Under the pieces are notes generated by a model. That model did not search any database, was not told where the DNA came from, and saw nothing but the letters and a program-made list of their open reading frames with translations. Shown here in pieces: positions 8,218-16,188 of a DNA stretch of 64,000 nucleotides; the first letter of the stretch is position 1; every line of letters starts with the position of its first letter. Both the position numbers and the translations under genes were made by a program. Origin of the DNA: an uncultured Fluviicola sp. (GTDB taxonomy: Bacteria > Bacteroidota > Bacteroidia > Flavobacteriales > Crocinitomicaceae); the NCBI RefSeq assembly GCF_946478805.1, contig NZ_CAMLDC010000004.1:1-64000 (forward strand). The letters run 5' to 3'.

Positions 8218-10005
8218 ATGAGAAAAGTATACTTAGGCTTATTTACTCTTGTTCTTGCTGGTTCGGCTTCGGCTCAGTTGATGAACAAAAATTTGCGTGA
8301 AGCGCAAAGAATCCAAAACATCGGTGAAGTTCCTGCTAAAGCAACTCACAATTTGGAGAAAGCGATCCCTTTCTGGATGAATGATTTTTCGACTTCATCT
8401 GATTGGACAATTGCAAATGCTGGTGCTAGTGGATCTCCTGCTCACACATTGGGCGATTGGGCGATTGTTACAGATGTAAACGCGATTCCTGTTACTGCAT
8501 TGAAACCTGCCGGTCATACAACAGCAGCAAACGGTTATGCATTGATTAACTCCGATGCTGCAGGTAGCGGTCAAACACAAAATGCTACAATCGTAACTTC
8601 AGGGGTTATCAACTGTACTGGAAGAGCCAATGTTTCTATCATTTTCCAACAATCTACGCGTCACTTCCAGGAATTGTACTACGTAGTTGTTTCGAATGAC
8701 AATGGAGCGACTTGGACAGATTTCCAAGTAAACACTTCCATGGCAGTTAACACGAACTCAGCTAACCCTGCGATTGCTCAAGTGAACATTTCTTCAGTTG
8801 CAGCAAACCAGGCAAACGTGAAAGTTGGTTTCCGCTACGTTGGTGCTTATGACTGGTTCTGGGCTGTAGATGATGTACAGTTGGTTGAAACAGACAATTA
8901 TGACTTATCAGCAAACGGATATTACTGGGGCGTTGAAGGAACTTGGGGAGCACGTTTACCGTACTACCAAACTCCAATTGCTCAAATCAATCCGATTCAT
9001 TTCGCTGGTTTAGTTGAAAACAAAGGTGCAATGTCTCAATCTGACATCACATTCACTGCTGGAATCGTTTCTGCAGGTTATACAGGAACTAGTCCAATGG
9101 GTACTTTAGCTCCGAATGCAATAGATACATTCGATATTGCTGCGACATTCACACCTGCAGCTTCTGTTGCCAGCTTCACTGTTGCCGGTGGAACAACTTC
9201 CGGTGCTACAGATGCTAACCCAACAGACAACGCTGCTCCAGCATTGGCATTCGCAACAACTCAAACAACTTATGCGCGCGATGCACAAACGGTTCAAGCA
9301 GGTTCTTACAACCAAGGTCAAGGATATGAAATGGGTAACATTTTTGATATCACAGCAAACCAAACTTTGACAGGTGTTGATGTTTTCGTAGCTTCGACTT
9401 CAACCGCAAACTGCCAGATTTACGGATTGTTATACACTATTGATGGTGGAGGTAACTTCGTTTACGGTGCGCCTACAGCATTACACACAGTTACTGCTGG
9501 TGAATTGGGAACAATGATCACACTTCCTCTTACAAGTTCATTCCCTTTAACTGCAGGTAGCTCTTACTTGTTGGTTGTTGGTTCTTACGGTGATGGTGGT
9601 GCAACTGACGATTTCGTTGTCGGGACATCTGGTATTTCTGAAGCACAAACTACATTCTACCTGGATGGAAACGAAAATACCGGTATGTGGTACTATTCCA
9701 CTTCTACTCCAATGGTACGTATGAACTTCAACGCTTCATTATCAGTTTCTGAAAATGCTGCTAACGTTAATGTAAACGTATTCCCTAACCCGGTTGTAGG
9801 TGAAGCTACAATCGAAGTGAACGGAGCAGTTGCATCTGCAATTACTGTTGTTGACTTGGCAGGTAAAGTAGTTTACGCTACAAACGCTGCAGAAGGTACT
9901 TCTAAAGTATCTTTCTCCACAGCTAACTTCTCTGCTGGAGTTTACACAGTAAACGTTTCTACAAACGCAGGAACAGTTACTAAGAAAATGGTTGTTAAGA
10001 ACTAA
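8218..10005 (+). CDS. Secreted T9SS cargo protein with choice-of-anchor J-like domain
   Basis: 595 aa from the ATG that places a clean signal peptide (MRKVYLGLFTLVLAGSASA, cleavage before Q20) at the N-terminus; an upstream TTG would spoil it. Residues about 43-217 look like a jelly-roll MAM/choice-of-anchor J domain (FSTSSDWTI, FQQSTRHFQELYYVVVSNDN and an FWAVDDVQL ending). A middle region of repeated beta segments follows. The last 75 residues are a type A T9SS sorting domain (VFPNPVVGEATIEV, GVYTVNV, KKMVVKN). The protein is predicted to be exported by Sec, then moved through T9SS and attached to the cell surface or released. The ligand is unknown. Ala, Thr, Asn and Gly are abundant, as in surface adhesins. 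A strong terminator follows. Confidence 0.9.
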   Translation: MRKVYLGLFTLVLAGSASAQLMNKNLREAQRIQNIGEVPAKATHNLEKAIPFWMNDFSTSSDWTIANAGASGSPAHTLGDWAIVTDVNAIPVTALKPAGHTTAANGYALINSDAAGSGQTQNATIVTSGVINCTGRANVSIIFQQSTRHFQELYYVVVSNDNGATWTDFQVNTSMAVNTNSANPAIAQVNISSVAANQANVKVGFRYVGAYDWFWAVDDVQLVETDNYDLSANGYYWGVEGTWGARLPYYQTPIAQINPIHFAGLVENKGAMSQSDITFTAGIVSAGYTGTSPMGTLAPNAIDTFDIAATFTPAASVASFTVAGGTTSGATDANPTDNAAPALAFATTQTTYARDAQTVQAGSYNQGQGYEMGNIFDITANQTLTGVDVFVASTSTANCQIYGLLYTIDGGGNFVYGAPTALHTVTAGELGTMITLPLTSSFPLTAGSSYLLVVGSYGDGGATDDFVVGTSGISEAQTTFYLDGNENTGMWYYSTSTPMVRMNFNASLSVSENAANVNVNVFPNPVVGEATIEVNGAVASAITVVDLAGKVVYATNAAEGTSKVSFSTANFSAGVYTVNVSTNAGTVTKKMVVKN

Positions 10006-10022
10006 TAACTCATTATAAAACC

Positions 10023-10058
10023 AAAAGCCCGATTCCACTGGAGTCGGGCTTTTTTTTG
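10023..10058 (+). terminator. Intrinsic terminator after the T9SS cargo gene
   Basis: AAAAGCCCGA at 10023-10032 pairs with TCGGGCTTTT, followed by further T residues. Confidence 0.9.
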
Positions 10059-10111
10059 TTCAAATAAGTTGAATAAAAACACTATTTAATTCTTTGAACT
10101 CTTTTAACTTT

Positions 10112-10142
10112 TTGAACCTTCTTAAACTTGTTATTATATTTG
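10112..10142 (+). promoter_or_regulatory. fabD promoter
   Basis: TTG at 10112-10114, a 20-nt spacer and TATATTTG at 10135-10142 match the Bacteroidota -33/-7 consensus. The predicted start of transcription lies about 16 nt before the ATG. Confidence 0.65.
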
Positions 10143-10162
10143 CCTCCTCGAAAAAACAAATT

Positions 10163-11044
10163 ATGAAAGCATATGTATTCCCCGGACAAGGTGCCCAATT
10201 CTCAGGAATGGGAAAAGACCTTTACGATTCCTCTGATCTGGCAAAACAACTATTTGCCAAAGCAAATGAGATTCTTGGTTTCGATATTCAAAAAATTATG
10301 TTTGAAGGATCTGATGAAGAGTTGAAACAAACCAAAGTGACCCAACCGGCAATTTTCCTGCACTCTACCATTCTTGCTACATGCCTGGGTGATAATTTCA
10401 AACCCGACATGGTTGCGGGACATTCATTGGGAGAAATTTCATCCCTGGTAGCGAACAAAACCCTTTCATTTGAAGACGGTTTGCGTTTGGTTTCCAAAAG
10501 AGCTCTTGCGATGCAAGCTGCTTGTGAGGCAGTTCCTTCAACAATGGCGGCTATTTTAGGATTGGAAGACAATGTAGTTGAAGACATTTGCAAATCCATT
10601 GATGGAATCGTGGTTGCAGCAAACTACAACTGTCCCGGGCAATTGGTTATTTCAGGTGCAATTCCTGCTGTAGAAGAAGCATGTGCCAAATTAACCGAAG
10701 CCGGCGCAAAACGCGCCATGATTCTCCAGGTTGGAGGAGCATTCCATTCACCATTGATGGAACCGGCAAGAGAAGAATTAGCAAAAGCAATTGAATCCAC
10801 GACTTTCAGTAATCCGATTTGTCCGGTTTACCAAAATACAACTGCAAAAGCGGTAACAAATCCGGATGAGATCAAAAAGAACCTGATCGATCAATTGACA
10901 GCTCCTGTTCGCTGGACACAAACTATGCAGCAAATGATTGCTGACGGTGCAACTGAAGTCATTGAAGTTGGTCCCGGGAAAGTATTACAAGGGCTTTTCA
11001 AAAAGGTTGACCGTGCATTCCCGACATCCAGTGCGGAGATATAA
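10163..11044 (+). CDS. fabD: Malonyl-CoA:ACP transacylase
   Basis: 293 aa from the ATG used here; sequence upstream of it holds the promoter. It moves the malonyl group from CoA to acyl carrier protein, giving the extender unit of fatty acid synthesis in the cytoplasm. The N-terminal FPGQGAQFSGMG is at 6-17, the nucleophile Ser88 is in GHSLGE (86-91), and the second catalytic residue His195 is in GGAFHSPLM. A C-terminal QLTAPVRW and VIEVGPGKVL complete the family pattern. It stands alone, not in a fab operon, with its own promoter and a perfect palindromic terminator shared with the convergent gene. Confidence 0.97.
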   Translation: MKAYVFPGQGAQFSGMGKDLYDSSDLAKQLFAKANEILGFDIQKIMFEGSDEELKQTKVTQPAIFLHSTILATCLGDNFKPDMVAGHSLGEISSLVANKTLSFEDGLRLVSKRALAMQAACEAVPSTMAAILGLEDNVVEDICKSIDGIVVAANYNCPGQLVISGAIPAVEEACAKLTEAGAKRAMILQVGGAFHSPLMEPAREELAKAIESTTFSNPICPVYQNTTAKAVTNPDEIKKNLIDQLTAPVRWTQTMQQMIADGATEVIEVGPGKVLQGLFKKVDRAFPTSSAEI

Positions 11045-11065
11045 AATATACCAATGTAAAGACAA

Positions 11066-11091
11066 AAGGGGCGCGATTAATCGCGCCCCTT
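11066..11091. terminator. 26-nt perfect palindrome, bidirectional terminator between fabD and pdhB
   Basis: AAGGGGCGCGATT and AATCGCGCCCCTT are exact reverse complements. The element lies between two convergent genes with T-rich sequence on one side. A close relative with the same GCGATTAATCG core occurs at 48799-48824. Confidence 0.8.
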
Positions 11092-11118
11092 CGTTGTTTT
11101 ATTAATCTACGTATTAAA

Positions 11119-12099
11119 TTAATTTCTGGACAAAGTCGTTTTCACGGCCTTCATTAGTCTTTCCACATTCGGTAATGCAGCTTCAATCAAGGTTGGTGAA
11201 AATGCAAATGGGGTATCAGTTTGGGTCACACGCATCACCGGTGCATCCAAATAATCAAATGCATAACGTTGCAAATGGTATGCAATTTCAGAAGAAATAG
11301 AAGCCAAAGGCCAAGACTCTTCCAATACCACGCAACGGTTTGTTTTCTTAACCGATTCAACGATCAATGCATAGTCAATCGGGCGAATGGTTCTCAAATC
11401 GATAATCTCAACAGAAATACCTTCCTTTTCCAAAGCTTCAGCAGCCTCGTAAGCCACCTTAATGATCTTACCAAAAGAAACGATGGTTACATCCGTCCCT
11501 TTGCGTTTGATATCTCCTACTCCGATCGGAATGATATATTCACCCTCAGGGATTTCTCCTTTATCACCGTACATTTTTTCGGATTCCAGGAAAACAACCG
11601 GATCATTATCACGAATTGCAGCTTTCAACAAACCTTTCGCATCGTATGGATTGGATGGAGTAATCACTTTCAATCCCGGTACATGGGAATAAAACGCTTC
11701 AAAACTTTGAGAGTGAGTTGCTGCCAACTGCCCCGCAGTTCCGTTACCTCCTCTAAAGACAATCGGACAACCGTACTGGCCTCCTGACATTTGCAACATC
11801 TTAGCAGCAGAGTTAATGATCTGATCCGCAGCTAAAATTGCGAAATTCCATGTCATGAACTCAACAATCGGGCGAAGGCCGTTCATGGAAGCTCCAACAG
11901 CAATACCGGCAAATCCTAGTTCGGCAATCGGGGTATCAATGACACGTTTCGGACCAAATTCATCCAACATTCCTTGAGATACTTTGTAAGCTCCATTGTA
12001 TTCAGCAACTTCCTCACCCATCAGGAAAACACCCTTATCCCGGCGCATTTCTTCTGACATAGCTTCACGAAGGGCTTCTCTAAATTGAACAGTCTTCAT
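11119..12099 (-). CDS. pdhB: Pyruvate dehydrogenase E1 component, beta subunit
   Basis: 326 aa, full length for a separate E1-beta chain. It forms the alpha2-beta2 thiamin-diphosphate enzyme that decarboxylates pyruvate and acetylates the lipoyl group of E2, feeding acetyl-CoA to the TCA cycle. Family segments: FLMGEEVAEYNGAYKVSQG (25-43), RVIDTPIAELGFAGIAVG (53-70), FRGGNGTAGQLAATHSQSFE (115-134) and the C-terminal transketolase domain with IDLRTIRPID near 240. The more typical branched-chain E1-beta is less likely given the GGNGTAGQLAATHSQ segment. The alpha subunit and E2 are not adjacent, a split arrangement also known in other Bacteroidota. Confidence 0.95.
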   Translation of the reverse strand: MKTVQFREALREAMSEEMRRDKGVFLMGEEVAEYNGAYKVSQGMLDEFGPKRVIDTPIAELGFAGIAVGASMNGLRPIVEFMTWNFAILAADQIINSAAKMLQMSGGQYGCPIVFRGGNGTAGQLAATHSQSFEAFYSHVPGLKVITPSNPYDAKGLLKAAIRDNDPVVFLESEKMYGDKGEIPEGEYIIPIGVGDIKRKGTDVTIVSFGKIIKVAYEAAEALEKEGISVEIIDLRTIRPIDYALIVESVKKTNRCVVLEESWPLASISSEIAYHLQRYAFDYLDAPVMRVTQTDTPFAFSPTLIEAALPNVERLMKAVKTTLSRN

Positions 12100-12131
12100 T
12101 CTTATTGTTTTTTATTTCGCTTAAAGCAGGT

Positions 12132-12139
12132 CAAAATTA
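12132..12139 (-). promoter_or_regulatory. -7 box (TAATTTTG) upstream of pdhB
   Basis: Perfect TANNTTTG match on the minus strand, about 33 nt before the start codon, with a TTG roughly 23 nt further upstream. Confidence 0.5.
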
Positions 12140-12268
12140 ATCAAAATTCGTTTCTAGTGCACCAAAATAAGGAGGAAGAACACAGATTTTCAGTAAATAG
12201 TGAACAAAATGTTTAAAACCTTCACTTATTATGTGTGCATAATATTTTATTTCATGCAATGATTTGAT

Positions 12269-12276
12269 TATTTTTG
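12269..12276 (+). promoter_or_regulatory. -7 box (TATTTTTG) upstream of etfB
   Basis: Perfect TANNTTTG match in the divergent pdhB-etfB spacer. The predicted leader of etfB is about 80 nt; no obvious riboswitch fold was seen in it. Confidence 0.5.
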
Positions 12277-12360
12277 TTCCCGAAACTAAAGTTTAACAAG
12301 CAAATACTGCGTTGTGTCAACTCGTACAAAATGCGGTTCACGCTTAAATAAAATATAACT

Positions 12361-13101
12361 ATGAAAATTCTTGTATGTATCAGTAAATCTCCAGATACTA
12401 CTTCGAAAATTGCGTTCACAGACGGGAACAAGCAATTCGACGAAAATGGAGTTCAATACATTGTCAATCCGTACGATGAGTGGTATGCACTTGTTCGTGG
12501 TTTGGAATTGAAAGAAACATTAGGTGGAAACTTGACAATCATCACTGTAGGAAATGCAGCTGACGAAGCAATTATCAGAAAAGCATTGGCAATCGGTGCG
12601 GATGACGCTGTTCGTATTGATGCTGATCCGAAGGACGCATATTTTACAGCAGTTCAAATCGCTGATTACGCCAAATCAAATGGGTTTGATCTGATCCTTA
12701 CGGGTAAAGAAACAATCAATTACAACGGTTCACAAGTAGCCGGAATGATTGCTGAAGCAATGGACTTACCATTTGTCTCTTTAGCGACAAAATTGGATAT
12801 CAACGGAACTACTGCACGTATGGAACAAGAAATCGTCGGAGGTGTTCAGGTTATTGAAGCGACCCTTCCGTTAGTTGTTTCCTGTGCAAAAGGAATGGCA
12901 GAACAACGTATTCCAAATATGCGCGGAATCATGGCGGCTCGTACAAAACCACTTACAGTTGTGGCTCCTTCTCCCGTAGAAGACCTTACCGCATATGTGG
13001 AATATGGATTCCCGGCTCCAAAATCAGCTGTGAAAATGATCGACCCGAACAACATGGACGAATTAGTTGCTTTGTTACACAACGAGGCTAAAGTTATTTA
13101 A
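12361..13101 (+). CDS. etfB: Electron transfer flavoprotein, beta subunit
   Basis: 246 aa. It pairs with EtfA to form the soluble FAD-containing carrier that takes electrons from acyl-CoA dehydrogenases and passes them to ETF:quinone oxidoreductase. Family features include the N-terminal MKILVCISKSPDT, the NPYDEWYALVRGLELKE segment, and the adenine/AMP-binding loop around ILTGKETINYNGSQVAGMIAEAMDLPFVS (about 113-141). The ETF-beta signature lies in the following VQVIEATLPLVVSC region. It is followed after 16 nt by etfA in the same direction, so the two are one operon. It is a general housekeeping ETF rather than a nitrogen-fixation FixB/FixA type, judging by the absence of fix neighbours. Confidence 0.96.
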   Translation: MKILVCISKSPDTTSKIAFTDGNKQFDENGVQYIVNPYDEWYALVRGLELKETLGGNLTIITVGNAADEAIIRKALAIGADDAVRIDADPKDAYFTAVQIADYAKSNGFDLILTGKETINYNGSQVAGMIAEAMDLPFVSLATKLDINGTTARMEQEIVGGVQVIEATLPLVVSCAKGMAEQRIPNMRGIMAARTKPLTVVAPSPVEDLTAYVEYGFPAPKSAVKMIDPNNMDELVALLHNEAKVI

Positions 13102-13117
13102 TAGACAATCCGAAATT

Positions 13118-14062
13118 ATGAATATTTTAGTTTATATCAATTCATCCAATCACTTGGCAAAAAGCGCGCTTGAGGCGGTTACGTATGCAAAGAAAATTGG
13201 AGGAACAATTACAGTTGTCGCTACTGGATCAGTAGATGATGCAACATTGGGAACTTTAGGTGAATACGGTGCTCAAAAAGTATTGGTTGACCGTTCGGTA
13301 GCTACCGAAGATTCCCAGCAGGTGACTCGACTTATCGCAAAAGCAGCAGACACAACAGGAGCAGAACTGATCATTTTCTCTCATGACTTGGTTGCCAAAG
13401 CTGTGGCACCTCGTCTATCTGTTCGTTTGAAAGCCGGTCTGATTTCCGGAGCTGTTGATGTTCCAAATGCAAACGGACAAATTAAAGTCAATGTATTCTC
13501 AGGAAAAGCATTCGGATTTGTTTCAGTTAAATCTGCAAAAAAAATCATTTCTCTTCTTCCGAATTCATTCCAACCGGAACAATCCGGATCTGCTTGCCCG
13601 GTTGAAGCATTTGATGGAGCTGCTGGTTCTTCGGCAATCAAGGTTATTGAAACAAAAATGCCGGAAGGGGAAATTCCATTACCGGAGGCTGAATTGGTTG
13701 TTTCTGCAGGACGTGGATTGAAAGGTCCTGAAAACTGGGGAATCGTAGAAGATTTGGCAAAAGCATTGGGCGCAGCAACAGCATGTTCCCGTCCGGTCGC
13801 TGATATCGGCTGGAGACCTCATCACGAACACGTAGGACAAACCGGTGTTGCCATCCGTCCGAATCTATACATTGCAGTAGGGATTTCCGGAGCAATTCAA
13901 CATTTGGCAGGTGTCAACGGTTCGAAGGTAATCGTAGTGATAAATACGGATCCGGAAGCACCTTTCTTCAAGGCTGCTGATTACGGTGTTGTTGGAGATG
14001 CTTTCGAAGTACTTCCGAAATTAACAGAGGCTGTAAAAAAATTCCGTTCAACACCGCACTAA
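13118..14062 (+). CDS. etfA: Electron transfer flavoprotein, alpha subunit
   Basis: 314 aa from the ATG that begins MNILVYINSSNHLAK, the family N-terminus; an in-frame extension into etfB is ignored. The C-terminal FAD-binding half carries the signature VVSAGRGLKGPENW (about 196-209), CSRPVADIGW (225-234), QTGVAIRPNLYIAVGISGAIQHLAG (244-268) and VVINTDPEAPFFKAADYGVVGD (275-296). The N-terminal half has the usual alpha/beta fold. It partners with EtfB encoded directly upstream. A perfect 12-bp terminator ends the operon. Confidence 0.97.
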   Translation: MNILVYINSSNHLAKSALEAVTYAKKIGGTITVVATGSVDDATLGTLGEYGAQKVLVDRSVATEDSQQVTRLIAKAADTTGAELIIFSHDLVAKAVAPRLSVRLKAGLISGAVDVPNANGQIKVNVFSGKAFGFVSVKSAKKIISLLPNSFQPEQSGSACPVEAFDGAAGSSAIKVIETKMPEGEIPLPEAELVVSAGRGLKGPENWGIVEDLAKALGAATACSRPVADIGWRPHHEHVGQTGVAIRPNLYIAVGISGAIQHLAGVNGSKVIVVINTDPEAPFFKAADYGVVGDAFEVLPKLTEAVKKFRSTPH

Positions 14063-14100
14063 GATTAATCTATTTAATTATTTTTACGAAAGTAAATCCT

Positions 14101-14137
14101 AGGAGGGAAGCACGTTAAAATGCTTCCCTCCTTATTT
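14101..14137 (+). terminator. Terminator of the etfBA operon
   Basis: AGGAGGGAAGCA pairs perfectly over 12 bp with TGCTTCCCTCCT around an 8-nt loop, followed by TATTT. Confidence 0.9.
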
Positions 14138-14163
14138 AAACCCTTCGTAAGGAAAACGTTCGA

Positions 14164-14739
14164 ATGGACAAGATTAAACTCGATATCATTGGACTGTCAT
14201 ACAGTCAGACTCAAAGTGGTGCTTACGCTTTAGTTTTAGCCGAATCCGGTGGGAAACGTCGTTTACCAATTATTATTGGTGGTTTTGAAGCTCAGGCTAT
14301 TGCCATCGAGTTGGAAAAGATGACTCCGACAAGACCTCTTACTCACGACTTGTTTAAATCACTTGCCCAGACCTTTGCCATTCAATTAAAAGAAGTGGTT
14401 ATCTATAATTTGCAAGAAGGAATTTTCTTTGCAAAACTGGTTTGTGAAAAAGAAGGTGTCTTCTCGGATATCGACGCAAGAACATCCGATGCAATTGCAT
14501 TAGCTGTCCGCTTCGATTGTCCGATCTATACCTTTGAATCCATCCTTTCATCCGCAGGTATCCTTTCAGATGAATTTTTGGAAGAGGAGGAAGAAATTGA
14601 AATTTCCGATTCGGACGAAAATGAATTCACCAAAATGACCAAGGAAGAACTGGAAGAACAGATTCAAATTGCCATTGACAATGAGGATTATGAATTGGCT
14701 TCCAAAATCCGGGACGAAATCAACAAGCGCGGAGCATAA
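14164..14739 (+). CDS. Bifunctional nuclease (DUF151) with UVR motif
   Basis: 191 aa. Residues about 1-125 form the BFN/DUF151 domain (LDIIGLSYSQTQSGAYALVLAE, LPIIIGGFEAQAIAIELE, RPLTHDLFKSLA, DARTSDAIALAVRFDCPIY). An acidic linker (EEEEEIEISDSDENE, near 140-155) leads to a C-terminal UvrB/UvrC-type motif (LEEQIQIAIDNEDYELASKIRDEI), a coiled-coil hairpin used for protein contact in nucleotide excision repair. Family members have been reported to have RNase and DNase activity; that activity here is inference. The gene lies 24 nt before a nucleoside transporter in the same direction, so the two may be co-transcribed, which would fit nucleotide salvage. Confidence 0.88.
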   Translation: MDKIKLDIIGLSYSQTQSGAYALVLAESGGKRRLPIIIGGFEAQAIAIELEKMTPTRPLTHDLFKSLAQTFAIQLKEVVIYNLQEGIFFAKLVCEKEGVFSDIDARTSDAIALAVRFDCPIYTFESILSSAGILSDEFLEEEEEIEISDSDENEFTKMTKEELEEQIQIAIDNEDYELASKIRDEINKRGA

Positions 14740-14763
14740 TCTGCATTAAGCATCTACACTACT

Positions 14764-16140
14764 ATGGGGAAATCTATCAAATTTCGTTTGACCGTTATGA
14801 GTTTCCTCCAATTCTTTGTTTGGGGAGCATGGTTGATTACCATCGCAAATTATTGGTTTACCACAAAACAATGGGATAAAGTTGCCTTTGGAGCAGTTTT
14901 CAGTACCCTTGGGTTTTCATCTCTTTTTATGCCGGCAATAACCGGGATTATTGCTGACAAATGGGTCAATGCGGAACGTTTATATGGAATTCTTCATTTC
15001 ATCGGAGGTGTAACGCTATGCTTTATTCCATTTGCGGGTAATTCAAACGAATTTTTCTGGGTGATTTTTTTAGCAATGATATGCTACATGCCGACCATTT
15101 CATTGTCAAACACCATTGGTTACCACGTATTGAAAAACAATGATTACGACGTTGTAAAAGTTTTTCCACCTATCCGTGTCTGGGGAACAATCGGTTTTAT
15201 TGCAGCAATGTGGTTTGTAAACCTTACCGGAAATAAAGCTTCTTACAATCAATTTATCATCGCCGGAATAGCGGGTATCTTATTGGGACTGTATTCACTC
15301 ACACTTCCGAAATGCCCGCCGCAACTTGGAAAATCAGAAAAGAAATCACTCATTGAAGCTTTTGGTCTGAATGCATTCAAACTCTTCCTGAATTACAAAA
15401 CGGCCTTGTTCTTCCTATTTTCAATGATGTTGGGAGCCGCGTTGCAGTTAACAAACATGTTCGGGGATGTCTACGTGAGTGAGTTCGGCCATTTCGGAAA
15501 GTACCAAGGCTCTTTGATTGTGGAGAAATCAACCATCGTCATGTCGATTTCCCAGGTTTCCGAGACCTTGTTTATTTTGGCAATTCCGTTCTTTTTAAAA
15601 CGTTTCGGGATCAAAAAAGTAATGCTAATAAGCATGCTTGCATGGGTACTTCGATTCGGTTTGTTAGCATACGGAAATCCGGCAGAAGGATTATGGATGA
15701 TCATTGTATCCTGCATTGTATACGGAATGGCTTTCGACTTCTTCAATGTATCCGGTTCTTTGTATCTTGAAACGACTGTCAATTACAAAATTCGCGCTTC
15801 TGCTCAAGGTTTATTCATGATGATGACCAACGGATTCGGAGCTGTAATCGGAAGTTTGGCCAGCGCCGCAATTATTCAAAGGTTCTTCACCCTCAAGTTT
15901 GAAACCACTTCAAGTTTGACAAACTATTTAGGGATCAAAGAATCCAATCCGGTTTTTGCAAACCTAACCCAGTACATAAAAATTTCTCCAAACGGCAAAT
16001 TCTCAAAAGCAATTACACTATTTGATTGGAGCCCGATCTGGTTAAGCTTTGCTGCTTATGCATTAGTCATTGCAATTCTTTTCGCAATCTTTTTCAGACA
16101 TAAACACAATGCGGAAAAATTGTCTGAAATTTCACATTAA
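14764..16140 (+). CDS. Nucleoside:H+ symporter (NupG-like MFS permease)
   Basis: 458 aa with about twelve hydrophobic segments. The N-terminal FRLTVMSFLQFFVWGAWLIT and PAITGIIADKWVNAERLY loop, and the KVFPPIRVWGTIGFI segment near 135-150, are those of the nucleoside:H+ symporter family (NupG/XapB). It imports nucleosides across the cytoplasmic membrane using the proton gradient. The central cytoplasmic loop (about 180-205) is basic, and the C-terminus ends in the short polar tail HKHNAEKLSEISH. Likely co-transcribed with the nuclease gene 24 nt upstream, which would suit salvage of nucleic acid breakdown products. Confidence 0.9.
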   Translation: MGKSIKFRLTVMSFLQFFVWGAWLITIANYWFTTKQWDKVAFGAVFSTLGFSSLFMPAITGIIADKWVNAERLYGILHFIGGVTLCFIPFAGNSNEFFWVIFLAMICYMPTISLSNTIGYHVLKNNDYDVVKVFPPIRVWGTIGFIAAMWFVNLTGNKASYNQFIIAGIAGILLGLYSLTLPKCPPQLGKSEKKSLIEAFGLNAFKLFLNYKTALFFLFSMMLGAALQLTNMFGDVYVSEFGHFGKYQGSLIVEKSTIVMSISQVSETLFILAIPFFLKRFGIKKVMLISMLAWVLRFGLLAYGNPAEGLWMIIVSCIVYGMAFDFFNVSGSLYLETTVNYKIRASAQGLFMMMTNGFGAVIGSLASAAIIQRFFTLKFETTSSLTNYLGIKESNPVFANLTQYIKISPNGKFSKAITLFDWSPIWLSFAAYALVIAILFAIFFRHKHNAEKLSEISH

Positions 16141-16188
16141 TCGTTTACTAAATGATTTAATAGTAATTTAATGTTTCAATAACATTGA